This document shows positions 8,250 through 18,611 of a stretch of 64,000 bases of DNA, piece after piece. The translations under genes were made by a program, and so were the position numbers. The notes under the pieces are model-generated. The model ran no database searches. It worked only from the letters and a program-made list of their open reading frames with translations, and was not told the origin of the DNA. Each line of letters starts with the position of its first letter. The first letter of the stretch is position 1. Source of the stretch: Methanobrevibacter millerae (GTDB taxonomy: Archaea; Methanobacteriota; Methanobacteria; Methanobacteriales; Methanobacteriaceae); assembly GCF_001477655.1 (NCBI RefSeq), contig NZ_CP011266.1, forward strand, positions 2,402,001 through 2,466,000. Direction: 5' to 3'.

Positions 8250-8831
8250 ATGGATTTTATAATTGATACTCACGAAAATGTTTACATACCTGCGGAAGAC
8301 AGTTATCTTCTTGCTGAAAATTTAGAGATAAAAAATGGACAAAGTGTTTTAGAGATTGGTACTGGCACTGGAATTGTAGCAATGTATGCATCCAAACTAA
8401 CTGACAAAGTAACCGCAACAGACATTAATTTTGATGCTATAACCTTAGCAGAATCAAATTTTAAAGCAAATAACATTGATAACATAGAATTGCTTTTTGG
8501 AAATCTTTTTGAACCTGTAAAAAATAGAAAGTTTGATGTAATTTTATTCAATACTCCATATCTACCTACTGATGAAGGTGATGTTATAGATAGCAATTTA
8601 AATTATGCATTCGATGGTGGATTAAATGGAAGAAAAGTTATTGATCTTTTTTTAAATGAAGTGAAAAATCATTTAAATGATGGTGGAATTGTCCAGCTGA
8701 TTCAGTCTTCATTTTCGGATAATGATGAAACACTAAACATGCTTGATGAACTTGGTTTCATAGCAGAAATTGCAAAAAAAGAACATTATTTTTTTGAAGA
8801 TATTGTATTGATAAATGCTTATCTAATTTAA
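8250..8831 (+). CDS. PrmC/HemK-type protein-glutamine methyltransferase (HemK2/Mtq2-like)
   Basis: Class I SAM methyltransferase of the HemK2/Mtq2 group, whose eukaryotic and archaeal members methylate the GGQ glutamine of release factor aRF1. The N terminus VYIPAEDSYLLAENL is typical. Motif I is EIGTGTGIVAM, and the catalytic motif is NTPYLPT where most relatives have NPPYLP. Length is 193 residues from the ATG at 8250, the start chosen because the ATG at 8241 overlaps the ksgA end and the family begins just before the VYIPAEDS segment. It is the last gene of the L21e operon. Confidence 0.85.
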   Translation: MDFIIDTHENVYIPAEDSYLLAENLEIKNGQSVLEIGTGTGIVAMYASKLTDKVTATDINFDAITLAESNFKANNIDNIELLFGNLFEPVKNRKFDVILFNTPYLPTDEGDVIDSNLNYAFDGGLNGRKVIDLFLNEVKNHLNDGGIVQLIQSSFSDNDETLNMLDELGFIAEIAKKEHYFFEDIVLINAYLI

Positions 8832-8842
8832 ATATTAAAAAA

Positions 8843-8863
8843 GGAGAATAATTAGAATTCTCC
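8843..8863 (-). terminator. intrinsic-type terminator at the end of dapF
   Basis: GGAGAAT (8843-8849) and ATTCTCC (8857-8863) form a 7-bp stem that includes the dapF stop codon. On the minus strand six T follow directly, the classic hairpin-plus-T-run pattern. The hairpin may also serve the PrmC-like gene arriving from the other side. Confidence 0.65.
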
Positions 8864-9712
8864 ATCAAAAACAAGTTTTGCAGGACCTTTCATGAAAGCT
8901 CCCAATTCACCATTTTCCTCATAGACATCAAAGTTTAAATCTCCACCAGGTAAATGTAGCAATATATTTTCATCAAATAATCCTAATTTATAACCGGAAA
9001 TTGCTGTTGAGGTTGCGCCAGTACCGCATGCAAGAGTTACTCCTGCACCACGTTCCCAGGTAATCATCCTACCTTCATTTTTGCTTATGACTTCAACAAA
9101 GTGTACATTGATTTTTTCAGGAAAAACTTCATGTGCTTCAATAGCCGGACCATATTTATTAATGTCAATGGAATCAACATCATCGACGAAGATTATTGCA
9201 TGAGGATTTCCTACACTAATGGCTGTAACATTGAATTTAGTGTCAATGACATCCAATTGGCCGTCAATAAATTCATCTTCATCACTAGTCATTGGAATTT
9301 CAGGAGTTTTGAAAGTTGATGTGCCCATATCTACCTTAAACAAAACAGGCTCATCATTTTCTAGAGTTATTTCAATGGTTTTAATCCCGGCTCTTGTTTC
9401 AACAGTCATTTTTTCCTGTTTTAAAATACCTTTTCTATAAACAAAATCACCAAAGCATCTTATACCATTACCACACATTTCAGCTTCGCTTCCATCTGGA
9501 TTGAACATTCTGTATCCAATGTCTGCAACATCAGACGGTTCTACAAACAATACTCCATCTCCACCTACACCGAAGTTTCTGTGGCATAATATTCTGCAAG
9601 CTTCCGGCTTATCGCTTTCGGGAATTACTTCACCTTTTGATTCGTCAATTATAGGGAAGTCATTTCCAATACCATGCATTTTTGAAAATTTTAATCCTTT
9701 TAAATCAAGCAT
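8852..9712 (-). CDS. dapF: diaminopimelate epimerase
   Basis: Converts LL- to meso-diaminopimelate, the penultimate step of lysine synthesis by the DAP route. The 286-residue protein carries both catalytic cysteines in their family contexts: MCGNGIRCFGD in the first half and ACGTGATS near residue 230. KMHGIGNDF near the N terminus is also diagnostic. A GTGAT ribosome binding site precedes the ATG at 9712. It lies 8 nt behind lysA, so the last two lysine-pathway enzymes are cotranscribed. Lysine is both a protein and a pseudomurein constituent in this order. Confidence 0.96.
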   Translation of the reverse strand: MLDLKGLKFSKMHGIGNDFPIIDESKGEVIPESDKPEACRILCHRNFGVGGDGVLFVEPSDVADIGYRMFNPDGSEAEMCGNGIRCFGDFVYRKGILKQEKMTVETRAGIKTIEITLENDEPVLFKVDMGTSTFKTPEIPMTSDEDEFIDGQLDVIDTKFNVTAISVGNPHAIIFVDDVDSIDINKYGPAIEAHEVFPEKINVHFVEVISKNEGRMITWERGAGVTLACGTGATSTAISGYKLGLFDENILLHLPGGDLNFDVYEENGELGAFMKGPAKLVFDGEF

Positions 9713-9720
9713 GATATCAC

Positions 9721-11004
9721 TTATTTTAAATGATCAGGAATTATTTGCTGCGCATATAAATCTTCAAATGATTGTCTTTCACGTACTATTTGGCATTTTC
9801 CATCAGTTACCAATATTTCTGATGCCAATGGTCTTGAGTTGTAGTTTGAAGACATTGTAAAACCATATGCTCCTGCATTCATTATTCCTAAGACATCTCC
9901 TTCTTCAACATCAGGCATTGGCCTGTCACGTGCAAACAAGTCTCCGGATTCACAGACATTACCTGCAATGTCGACTTCCTGAGTATTAGGAGCATCCATT
10001 TTGCTTGCATCTACAATGTGGTGGTATGAATCATACATTGCAGGTCTGAGGAGTGTGTGGAAACCTGCATCTACACCGATGAATTTTCTGTAACTTTGTT
10101 TGACGCTGTTTACGGTTACTAAAAGCACACTTGCATCACCAACAAGGAATCTTCCAGGTTCGAGATACATTGTAGGTGAACCCATATCGAACTCTTCCAG
10201 TTTTTCCTTGAATAATCCTATATTGACTTCTGCGAATTTGTCCAAGTCCACGATTTTTTCTTCAGGAGTGTATGGAATACCTACTCCACCACCGAAATCA
10301 ACAAATTCAAAGTCAATTCCAACATCCTGATGGACTTTTCCTGCAATATCCATAGTAGATTCAATAGCTAATTTGAATGGTTCAGGGTCTAAAATACCTG
10401 AACCTATATGAGAATGCATACCAACTGGATTGAATCCTAAATCTTTTGCCTGTTGATAAACTTCACTAGCTTCAGAATCCATAATACCAAATTTACTCAT
10501 GACTCCTCCGGTGATACAGTGATCATGGTGTCCTGCACCGACCATCGGGTTGACCCTAAATGAAATTTTAACTCCTTCAGGATCGATGATTTTAGCTAAC
10601 CTGTTGAGTGCTGAAACAGAGTCAATATTTAAAACAGCACCTTCTTCATGAACGAATTTCAATTCTTCATTGGTAATGTTGTTACCTGTAAAAAGAATTC
10701 TTTGACCGTCGAAACCTAATTTTTTAGCAGTGTAAACTTCACCAGGAGAAACTGCATCAATGCAGCATCCTTCGCTTTCCAAAATTTTCATTACAGCTAG
10801 GTTTGTATTAGCTTTACATGCATAAAATACTTTGAAATCAGGATAATATTTAGAAAATGCACTATAAAATCTGTTATAGTTATCTCTAATCCTATTTTCA
10901 TCAATAACATATGTTGGAGTTCCAAATTCTTCTGCAATATCTACTGCATCAGCTCCACCTATATCCAAATGGTTTTTTTCATTGACTTTAATATTTAAAT
11001 CCAT
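9721..11004 (-). CDS. lysA: diaminopimelate decarboxylase
   Basis: PLP enzyme that decarboxylates meso-diaminopimelate to L-lysine. The 427-residue protein has the alanine-racemase-like TIM barrel with the PLP lysine in FYACKANTN (about residues 60-68), the glycine-rich phosphate loop [11 protein letters not shown], the EPGRF motif and the C-terminal [11 protein letters not shown] and [15 protein letters not shown] motifs. A GGAG ribosome binding site lies 7 nt before the ATG at 11004. It is the first gene of the lysA-dapF unit and diverges from the Nudix gene across 132 bases that must hold both promoters. Confidence 0.97.
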   Translation of the reverse strand: MDLNIKVNEKNHLDIGGADAVDIAEEFGTPTYVIDENRIRDNYNRFYSAFSKYYPDFKVFYACKANTNLAVMKILESEGCCIDAVSPGEVYTAKKLGFDGQRILFTGNNITNEELKFVHEEGAVLNIDSVSALNRLAKIIDPEGVKISFRVNPMVGAGHHDHCITGGVMSKFGIMDSEASEVYQQAKDLGFNPVGMHSHIGSGILDPEPFKLAIESTMDIAGKVHQDVGIDFEFVDFGGGVGIPYTPEEKIVDLDKFAEVNIGLFKEKLEEFDMGSPTMYLEPGRFLVGDASVLLVTVNSVKQSYRKFIGVDAGFHTLLRPAMYDSYHHIVDASKMDAPNTQEVDIAGNVCESGDLFARDRPMPDVEEGDVLGIMNAGAYGFTMSSNYNSRPLASEILVTDGKCQIVRERQSFEDLYAQQIIPDHLK

Positions 11005-11136
11005 AATATAAACTCCTAAAAAAGTTTTATTATAGTTATAGGTTTATATTAGATATTATTTAAAACTAGTGAAGGAAAGGATTTTGCCAACCATTTAATT
11101 AATTAAAAAAAATAAATTAAATTTAAAGGTGATAAA

Positions 11137-11541
11137 ATGGAAAAACCTTACGGATTGACAATGAGAGGCATAGTAAAAAACGATGATGGAAAAATTTTAG
11201 TCCTGAGAAGACATCCGAAATCAAAAACAAATCCTCACAAATGGGAACTGCCCGGTGGAAAAATAGAAAAATGCGAATTTTTTGATGAAGCATTGATTCG
11301 TGAAATCCGGGAAGAAACCGGTCTTGACATTAAAGTTGGAGACTTTGGAGAAGCAGTTCAGGATGATTATCCTCACAAAAGAACAGTGCAGTTAATAATG
11401 TATGCAAAAGACATTTCAGGTGAAGTCAAAATAAGCGATGAGCATGATGATTGGATGTGGGCTGGTGTTGAAGAGATTAAATCTCTGGATATTACATCAT
11501 CTCTTGAAAAAATAATAGAAAAAAAGAATAGTGAACTTTAG
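11137..11541 (+). CDS. Nudix hydrolase (MutT-like)
   Basis: 134-residue Nudix protein. The complete Nudix box GX5EX7REUXEEXGU is visible as GGKIEKCEFFDEALIREIRE followed by ETGL (about residues 46-69), so the metal-binding glutamates are intact. The closest textbook relatives hydrolyse oxidised or non-canonical nucleoside triphosphates, but substrate cannot be read from sequence. A GGTGATAAA element precedes the ATG. The 3' end overlaps the convergent argD gene by 4 nt, so the two stop codons share bases. Confidence 0.88.
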   Translation: MEKPYGLTMRGIVKNDDGKILVLRRHPKSKTNPHKWELPGGKIEKCEFFDEALIREIREETGLDIKVGDFGEAVQDDYPHKRTVQLIMYAKDISGEVKISDEHDDWMWAGVEEIKSLDITSSLEKIIEKKNSEL

Positions 11542-12704
11542 AGTGTTTCATCTAAAGCTTTTACAAATTCATCAATTTCTTCTTTTTTGATTATTAATGG
11601 TGGAACTAGTCTTAAGACATTTCCAGCAGTACAGTTGATTAAAAATCCTTTTTCACGGAGTTTATCAACATATTCTGCACCAGGTTGTGTCAATTCAATA
11701 CCGACCATCAATCCGCAGCCTCTTACTTCTTTAATGATATCATGATTTTCCTGAAGTTTTTCTAATTCTTCTTTTAGGTATTGGCCCATTTCTTTTGAAT
11801 TAGTTAACAAATCATCATCATAGATAACATCCAAAACTGCATTAGCTGCAGCACATACCAATGGTCCCCCACCGAATGTGGTTCCGTGATCTCCAGGTAC
11901 AAATGCGCTGGCCACTTCATCAGTTGCAAGAATACCACCCATTGGAACTCCTCCTCCAATAGCTTTTGCCATAGTCATTATATCAGGTTTTACATCAAAC
12001 AATTCATGGGCAAATAATGTTCCACATCTTCCAAATCCTGTTTGCACTTCATCGACTATGAAAACAATATTATTTTCCTTACATATTTTGGAGATTTCCT
12101 TAAGGTAGTCCATATCAGGAATATTGACTCCACCTTCACCTTGAACAGGCTCCACAATAATTGCAGCAGTATTATCTGTAATAGCTTCTTTTATTGCATC
12201 TATATTATTGTATGGCACATTAATAAATCCTTTTGGCAATATTGCTTTGAATGGTTCGTGATAATGTTCATGCCCAGTTGCTGCAAGTGTTGTAACCGTT
12301 CTTCCGTGAAATGATTCTATAGTTGATATTACTTCACTTTTTCCAGTGTATTTTACAGCTAACTTTATAGCTCCTTCATTTGCTTCAGCACCACTGTTTG
12401 CATAAAATATTCTATCAAAACTTGTTAATTCGATTAATTTTTTAGCATAGATTAATGCAGGTTCATTATAGTAAATACTTGACACATGAATAAGCTTTTC
12501 TGCCTGATCTTGAATAGCTTTAACGAGTTTTGGATGATTGTGACCTAAGGCATTAACGGCAATTCCAGCAAACATATCTATATATTCATTTCCATCAATA
12601 TCTGTTACTTTTACACCATCCCCATGATCCAATACGATTGGTTGTCTTGTGAATGTGTTAATAAAATAATTATCTTCAATTTCAATAAGTTCTTTAGTAT
12701 TCAT
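11538..12704 (-). CDS. argD: acetylornithine aminotransferase (class III)
   Basis: PLP-dependent aminotransferase that makes N-acetylornithine in arginine synthesis; in archaea the same enzyme type may also serve lysine synthesis. The 388-residue protein has the class III pattern: NSGAEANEGAIKLA near residue 100, SFHGRT, VEPVQGEGG, VDEVQTGFGRCG and the PLP lysine in MAKAIGGGVPMGG. The frame extends to a GTG at 12713, but that GTG belongs to a GTGAT ribosome binding site, so the ATG at 12704 is preferred. GabT-like paralogues look similar; ArgD fits best by length and motifs. Confidence 0.9.
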   Translation of the reverse strand: MNTKELIEIEDNYFINTFTRQPIVLDHGDGVKVTDIDGNEYIDMFAGIAVNALGHNHPKLVKAIQDQAEKLIHVSSIYYNEPALIYAKKLIELTSFDRIFYANSGAEANEGAIKLAVKYTGKSEVISTIESFHGRTVTTLAATGHEHYHEPFKAILPKGFINVPYNNIDAIKEAITDNTAAIIVEPVQGEGGVNIPDMDYLKEISKICKENNIVFIVDEVQTGFGRCGTLFAHELFDVKPDIMTMAKAIGGGVPMGGILATDEVASAFVPGDHGTTFGGGPLVCAAANAVLDVIYDDDLLTNSKEMGQYLKEELEKLQENHDIIKEVRGCGLMVGIELTQPGAEYVDKLREKGFLINCTAGNVLRLVPPLIIKKEEIDEFVKALDETL

Positions 12705-12768
12705 AATAATCACTAATAATTATATAAATAATGATATTTATATTATAATTATAAAAAAAGGTGATTAA

Positions 12769-13200
12769 ATGAAAGTCGCAATAATTGAAACTGATAAAGG
12801 AGTAATTGAATTAGAATTATTCCCAAATGAAGCTCCAGGAACTGTAGCTAACTTCGAAAAATTGATTAACGAAGGATTTTATGATGGATTAACTTTCCAT
12901 AGAGTAATTCCCAACTTTGTAATACAAGGCGGATGCCCTAATGGAAATGGAACAGGCGGACCAGGTTATACCATCAAATGTGAAACTGAAGGAAATCCTC
13001 ACAAACATGGAACTGGTGCTTTATCAATGGCACATGCAGGTAAAGACACTGGTGGAAGCCAATTCTTTATTACTCACTCACCACAACCTCACTTAGACGG
13101 AGTTCATACTGTATTCGGTCAAGTAATTAAAGGCCAAGATGTGGTTAATGCAATTGAACAAGGCGACCACATGAACAAATTATATGTCGAAGAAAGATAG
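12769..13200 (+). CDS. peptidyl-prolyl cis-trans isomerase, cyclophilin type
   Basis: 143-residue single-domain cyclophilin that speeds proline isomerisation during protein folding. Family motifs are [21 protein letters not shown], containing the catalytic arginine and the conserved FxxQGG, then [26 protein letters not shown] and VFGQVIKG. No signal peptide is present, so it acts in the cytoplasm. A GGTGAT ribosome binding site precedes the ATG, and a perfect stop-codon hairpin ends the gene. It diverges from argD. Confidence 0.95.
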   Translation: MKVAIIETDKGVIELELFPNEAPGTVANFEKLINEGFYDGLTFHRVIPNFVIQGGCPNGNGTGGPGYTIKCETEGNPHKHGTGALSMAHAGKDTGGSQFFITHSPQPHLDGVHTVFGQVIKGQDVVNAIEQGDHMNKLYVEER

Positions 13201-13216
13201 TTACCAAACTATCTTT
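13193..13216 (+). terminator. hairpin over the cyclophilin stop codon
   Basis: AAAGATAGTT (13193-13202) and AACTATCTTT (13207-13216) form a perfect 10-bp stem with loop ACCA. The stem holds the last Arg codon and the TAG stop, and T-rich DNA follows. Confidence 0.7.
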
Positions 13217-13246
13217 TAACTATTTTTACACCAAAATAAAAAAAAG

Positions 13247-13270
13247 AATAGAGAAAATAAGTTCTCTATT
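13247..13270 (-). terminator. intrinsic-type terminator of the large adhesin gene
   Basis: AATAGAGAA (13247-13255) and TTCTCTATT (13262-13270) form a 9-bp stem. On the minus strand it is followed by C and eight T. It lies 20 nt beyond the adhesin stop codon. Confidence 0.7.
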
Positions 13271-13289
13271 TTGTTCAACAGCCATTTCC

Positions 13290-16200
13290 TCATGCAATAA
13301 TAACATCTTTAACAAGCCTAATTGAAGCTTTAACAAAACTATCAAAAATCTTATTAATACCTATTTCCTGCATTTTTTCAGGAGCCATATGCTGATTTGC
13401 TAAAGGATTAACAGAATTTTTAATTATAAGATTTAATCCCTCACCATACGCTACAGCACTTACACCATCATTGATACCGCTTAAAAGTCTTGAAGCAAAC
13501 TGACTATAGTCATGATTATCAACAGAATATGATATTGCATTGGCTAAACCTCCTATAGTACCTGCAACAGTACCTACAAGCATATTAATGTAATGGGCTG
13601 CCGCAATTTCAGCATATGAAACTCCACAACTAACACCAGCAGTAACTAATGTAATAGCCAATGTAATACTAGTTTCAATTAAATCCTGTTGCCATGCAGG
13701 TCTTGGGAAATGATCAGTTACACTAGGATATGACTTAACTGAAACTATTGAAACTGCAGCCTCCTGATTATAGACATCAACATTGCTTTTGCTACTATAT
13801 CCCTTATTATTTGAAAAATCACTAGCAACAATACTTAAAGTACCTTTATTATAAATTGCTCCTGCATATTTAGCATAGTTATTAGCGAATGTGGAATTAT
13901 AAATAAGGACTGAACCTTCATTAACAATAGCTCCACCATAATCACTTTTCACATTATAATCAACCTTATTATTATTCATATGAGAATTGAAAATACTGAC
14001 AGTACCCTTATTATAAATTGCAATGTTAAATCCCTGAATCGTTAGATTATTGATAAATACAGAAGACCTTTTTTTCGTTACTAAAAATTGAGTCTCATCT
14101 TTATCATCAGGATTTTGAACAAATATTGTAGCGCCATTACCATTTAAAATCAGATTACCGTAATTGAAATCAAACAATATTTTTGAATTAGGTATTGCAC
14201 CGTATTGCTTGTTTACAAAGGATACATTAATAACATCATAATTATCATTGCTATTAACTACAACAGATAATTTATATAAATCGGAAACATCATTTACAAC
14301 TAAATTATAAATAGTTTCGTTGAGACTGTCCCTGTATAAAACTAATCCATCATTTTTTGTAATGATATTAGATTTAGAGAGTCCATTACAGCCAATAACT
14401 TTGACAACAGCATTTTCATCCAAGTATATTGGATTATCATCACCATTATACCATGCTAAATTGGACAATCGGGTATTTCCACTGAATGAACAGTTATAGA
14501 ATTGAGCAAATGAAGAAACCCCTTTACCAAAGTATGCTCCACCATAAGAAGCACGATTATTGGTGAACGTTGTATTGTAAACATATGATGAGTCATAATT
14601 TCTTATCGCCCCACCAAATTCGGATTCAGCATTTTGATAGAAATAATGTATCCGATTATCCTTAAATGTACAGTTAATAATAATTAACTTACCATAATTG
14701 ACAATAGCATCATTAAAACCGGATATAGTTAAGTTAATCAAAGTTAATGAACCATATTTTGGAACAAAAGCAAAATGATTGTCACTTTTATCTGAACTAC
14801 CAGACAATTTGATTTCAGCACCATTACCATTTATAACTACAGACCTACTTCCAATATCAAATAAGAAACCATGACGGATATGGTAATTGTCCTTTTTACC
14901 GCCCTTTGTAGCAAATGTCGCTTTAGAATTATAAGAACGGAAGTCATTTTTGAACGCTACATTATTATAATCAGATGAAGAAATAGTATATGTTTTTTTA
15001 TCTAAATTAAAAACAAATGAAGAACTATTGGAATTAAAAATACTTTCCCTATTATCTTTTGCTAACTTAAGAACATTATTATAAGTATAGGTAGCAGTCC
15101 TATTGACATTGAAAGATGAATATGGTCTATAATCAAGACAGGATCCTGCTTCAAAGTTATTATTTAGGTCTTTTGTGAGTTTATTGAAGTTATCCCTATT
15201 CTTATCATAAAGAACAACCATACTTCCATCAACAGCATGAATAGTATCATAATCAGTTTTGAAATCGCATAAGACAAAATTCGTTAATGAACCTGGTTCC
15301 GCATATAAAACCGCTGCCGGCATATCATCCTGATACGTGTAAACAGATGCGCCATGCCTATTATCATTTTTGTCAAAAACACAATTTATGAAGGTAGCTG
15401 TATTTTTATTATAGATAACACTTCCCTGAGTTGTGGTTGCCCAGAAAGATGCATCATTTTTAACAAAACTAACTCCATTACAGTATACTTCACCATTATT
15501 TACAAATACACGTTTAAAACGTGTAAAAGTAAGATTATTTACTGAAATTTTAGTTCCTTTTTCTAAAGTAATAAATCCATTTTTATAGTTATCATCAATT
15601 GTAGCACCATTACCGTTAATATATAGAGCACCATGAGTTAAGTGAATATAATAACTCCATTCCTTGTCTTTATAAAAACCACTGGCAAGTTTATACGTAT
15701 CCTTCTTAAGGTTGATTATTATAATGTCTGCCCTGAAATCATTACCGGATATTTTTTTAAGAACATTTTCAAATTCGCCATTATTTGAGACCGTCACATT
15801 ATAAATAATACTTGATTCTCCATTCGGGAAAATATAACGACGAAGATTATCTCCAATATTACTATAAATAACATTACTTGCTTTATTGAAAGTTTCATTA
15901 GTATGTAATGGTATTAAAGAACCATAACTCGTTTTATTTAAAATTGCAGGTGTTTGAGAATATTTATTAAGCACCTTGATGTTAATGGTGTAAACTTCCT
16001 TATTGTTATGTAACACCTTAACGGCATAATCACCTGCTTTAACATTTAATTGACAATATGCAATATCATCAGTAATATTGGCATTGAAAGTATAGCTTCC
16101 AACCTTAAATATCACACTGCCATTTTTTAATTTTTCTGAAGCGAATTTAACTGAAAAAATATCGTTTATATTATATGTAGCATTTCTTGACACTATTTTA

Positions 16201-18566
16201 AGCTGATTAGTGAAAGATTCACCAGTAACCTTATTGATTGATTTAACAGTGTAAACACCTGGCTGTAAATTACTTATGGAAGTTAACTGAGCAACACCAT
16301 TACTAGAAACCTTAGCTTTATATTCAACCTTATTAATTTCAAAAGCAACTTCGCTACCCTTATTTAGATAATTGCCATTTGAATCTTTAAATACTGCAGT
16401 GAAAGTCTTATTATCACCCTGAACTTTAGTCATGTCTTTTCCATAAACACTGATTTTACCAACAGCCAAATTATATGTTAAAGTTTCAGAATCAACAGTA
16501 GCAGTAATCTTATGAGTTCCCTCCTCATTAGGAACAAATATGACTTCTAAAGAATTGCCAGCAATATTTTTAGTTGTGAAAGTGCCTTTTTTATCTGAAG
16601 ATAACTTGATTGTGGAAAATTCATAGTTAGATACACCTGATGTGAAAGTAACTTTTATAGTGCTATCAACACCAACATATCCTTTTGAATCACCAGAAAT
16701 ACTAACTTTATTTGGATTGCCATCAGAATGTTTTTCATTACGACCAATTGTGTGATATTCCATCAATTTCTCATTATTAAATGAAGGAGAATTAGTTCCC
16801 CACCAATTTTGTTGAATAGATGAATATTTTCCACTGTTGAAAACATCTTTTCCTTGACCTGATGCATCATTGCCTAAAAATACATTATTATTTATAGTTA
16901 AAGAAGCAGATTTTGAATCTGTATAGATTGCTCCTCCACGCCCATCAGTAGCTTTATTGGAACTGAAATAGGTATTGATAATAGACATTGTGCATTTATT
17001 GTTGACATAAATTGCTCCACCTTCTTTAGCATGATTGGATATGAATACTGAATTTTTAATGCTATCCAATAAATCTGTATAAATAGCACCACCTAAATTT
17101 TCAGCCCAATTATCTATAAAAGTACAATTATCAACAGTAAGTTTATTTTTACACCTTACTGCTCCACCATAACGTTTTTCTTTACCACCGGTTGCATAAT
17201 TATTTTTAAATGTTGAATTAATTAATATGATATTTGTTGATCCGCTATCACTGAATATAGCTCCACCATCACCAGCCGTAGCGGAGTTAGCTATAAATGT
17301 GGAATTGATGAAAGACACATCACCAGATTTTTTATTAATATAAATAGCCCCACCAAAATCGCGGGTAACCTTATTTCCATTAAAATTAATATTACATACA
17401 TTAGATGAAATGTAATCGGTGTATACTGCACCACCATGATCCTTAGCAGTGTTATTTATGAAAAATACATTTGGACCAAATTGAATATAATTGGTATATA
17501 CTGCTCCGCCTTTAGCATCGGCAGTATTTCTTGTGAATGTTGAATTTTCAATATGTGTCCATTTAGAGGAATAAATAGCTCCACCTTCACCGGATTTAGC
17601 AGCATTATCAGTAAAGGTTGAAGTTGAAATAACTACATTTGAACTATCTGAATAAATGGCACCACCCTTAAGAGCAGAGTTTTTAGTGAAGGATGAATTT
17701 TTAACTACAATATTTGCATATGAAAAAATTGCCCCACCTAAATCATCAGCAGCATTATTTGTAAACTGACATCTTTCAACATATACCGCATCACCAGAAT
17801 AAATTGCACCACCATATGTTGGATGCTTAACATCCATTTTAGATAATTTATTGGAGATAAATTTTGTGTTAATTACTTTAACTATTTTATCAGAATAAAC
17901 AGCAGCCCCATCAATTAAAGCCGTGTTACCTTCAAAATAACAATTTTCAATAATTAAATTTCCCCTAGAATAAATCGCTCCACCACTACCACCTGAAACT
18001 CCGCAATTAATGAATTTGGAATTTTTAACAGTAAGTGTGTTTTCTCTCACACCATTATAAATCGCTCCACCATCAGATGCAGTATTGGCCATAAAAGTAC
18101 AGTTATTGATTGTGTATTCCGCAGTTCCTCTAATATATATGGCTCCAAAACCTAATCGCATATTTTTATTATTTTTTATTACCAGATTTTCTAAAGTAAT
18201 CTTTCCACTTGATGAATCAAATAGATAAGTATATTTTAAATTAGAACAGTCAATTGTATGGCCTTGTCCATTGATTGTCAAGCTTTTACCAATTGATATT
18301 CCGGAATCCCCGCTTACAGAATAATCCTGACTTAACTTTATAACTGCCCCATTTGAGGCTTTATTTATTTGATTTTGAAGTTCATTAAATGAACCTGAAC
18401 TTAAGTTATCATCTTGTTGAATAGATAATTGAACATCATCATTTGAAATAGCTACAAAATCAGCATCTACTGATTGCGTATCATTTAAATCAATAGCGCT
18501 GACGCTAGAAATTGAACATAAAACAAATAATATCATTAATCCAATCATTATGTTTTTTATCTTCAT
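13290..18566 (-). CDS. adhesin-like protein, secreted, two beta-helix regions and a helical glycine-rich C terminus
   Basis: 1758-residue surface protein of the Methanobrevibacter adhesin-like type. Residues 1-24 are a signal peptide (hydrophobic IMIGLMILFVLCSI, cut after VSA). Residues about 65-600 form a parallel beta helix, with more than fifteen GGAI(Y/F)-type turns alternating with N-rich strands. About 625-870 look like Ig-type domains, and a second beta helix follows to about 1600. The last 135 residues differ: alpha-helical, hydrophobic, with glycine-zipper spacing (GTVAGTIGG). I see no pseudomurein-binding repeat and no ordinary C-terminal anchor. An AAGGAGAGG ribosome binding site precedes the ATG. 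Function as an adhesin is inferred from fold and family only. Confidence 0.85.
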   Translation of the reverse strand: MKIKNIMIGLMILFVLCSISSVSAIDLNDTQSVDADFVAISNDDVQLSIQQDDNLSSGSFNELQNQINKASNGAVIKLSQDYSVSGDSGISIGKSLTINGQGHTIDCSNLKYTYLFDSSSGKITLENLVIKNNKNMRLGFGAIYIRGTAEYTINNCTFMANTASDGGAIYNGVRENTLTVKNSKFINCGVSGGSGGAIYSRGNLIIENCYFEGNTALIDGAAVYSDKIVKVINTKFISNKLSKMDVKHPTYGGAIYSGDAVYVERCQFTNNAADDLGGAIFSYANIVVKNSSFTKNSALKGGAIYSDSSNVVISTSTFTDNAAKSGEGGAIYSSKWTHIENSTFTRNTADAKGGAVYTNYIQFGPNVFFINNTAKDHGGAVYTDYISSNVCNINFNGNKVTRDFGGAIYINKKSGDVSFINSTFIANSATAGDGGAIFSDSGSTNIILINSTFKNNYATGGKEKRYGGAVRCKNKLTVDNCTFIDNWAENLGGAIYTDLLDSIKNSVFISNHAKEGGAIYVNNKCTMSIINTYFSSNKATDGRGGAIYTDSKSASLTINNNVFLGNDASGQGKDVFNSGKYSSIQQNWWGTNSPSFNNEKLMEYHTIGRNEKHSDGNPNKVSISGDSKGYVGVDSTIKVTFTSGVSNYEFSTIKLSSDKKGTFTTKNIAGNSLEVIFVPNEEGTHKITATVDSETLTYNLAVGKISVYGKDMTKVQGDNKTFTAVFKDSNGNYLNKGSEVAFEINKVEYKAKVSSNGVAQLTSISNLQPGVYTVKSINKVTGESFTNQLKIVSRNATYNINDIFSVKFASEKLKNGSVIFKVGSYTFNANITDDIAYCQLNVKAGDYAVKVLHNNKEVYTINIKVLNKYSQTPAILNKTSYGSLIPLHTNETFNKASNVIYSNIGDNLRRYIFPNGESSIIYNVTVSNNGEFENVLKKISGNDFRADIIIINLKKDTYKLASGFYKDKEWSYYIHLTHGALYINGNGATIDDNYKNGFITLEKGTKISVNNLTFTRFKRVFVNNGEVYCNGVSFVKNDASFWATTTQGSVIYNKNTATFINCVFDKNDNRHGASVYTYQDDMPAAVLYAEPGSLTNFVLCDFKTDYDTIHAVDGSMVVLYDKNRDNFNKLTKDLNNNFEAGSCLDYRPYSSFNVNRTATYTYNNVLKLAKDNRESIFNSNSSSFVFNLDKKTYTISSSDYNNVAFKNDFRSYNSKATFATKGGKKDNYHIRHGFLFDIGSRSVVINGNGAEIKLSGSSDKSDNHFAFVPKYGSLTLINLTISGFNDAIVNYGKLIIINCTFKDNRIHYFYQNAESEFGGAIRNYDSSYVYNTTFTNNRASYGGAYFGKGVSSFAQFYNCSFSGNTRLSNLAWYNGDDNPIYLDENAVVKVIGCNGLSKSNIITKNDGLVLYRDSLNETIYNLVVNDVSDLYKLSVVVNSNDNYDVINVSFVNKQYGAIPNSKILFDFNYGNLILNGNGATIFVQNPDDKDETQFLVTKKRSSVFINNLTIQGFNIAIYNKGTVSIFNSHMNNNKVDYNVKSDYGGAIVNEGSVLIYNSTFANNYAKYAGAIYNKGTLSIVASDFSNNKGYSSKSNVDVYNQEAAVSIVSVKSYPSVTDHFPRPAWQQDLIETSITLAITLVTAGVSCGVSYAEIAAAHYINMLVGTVAGTIGGLANAISYSVDNHDYSQFASRLLSGINDGVSAVAYGEGLNLIIKNSVNPLANQHMAPEKMQEIGINKIFDSFVKASIRLVKDVIIA

Positions 18567-18611
18567 GTTTCCTCTCCTTAAAGTATAATCATTTATCTTT
18601 TAACGACTCCA

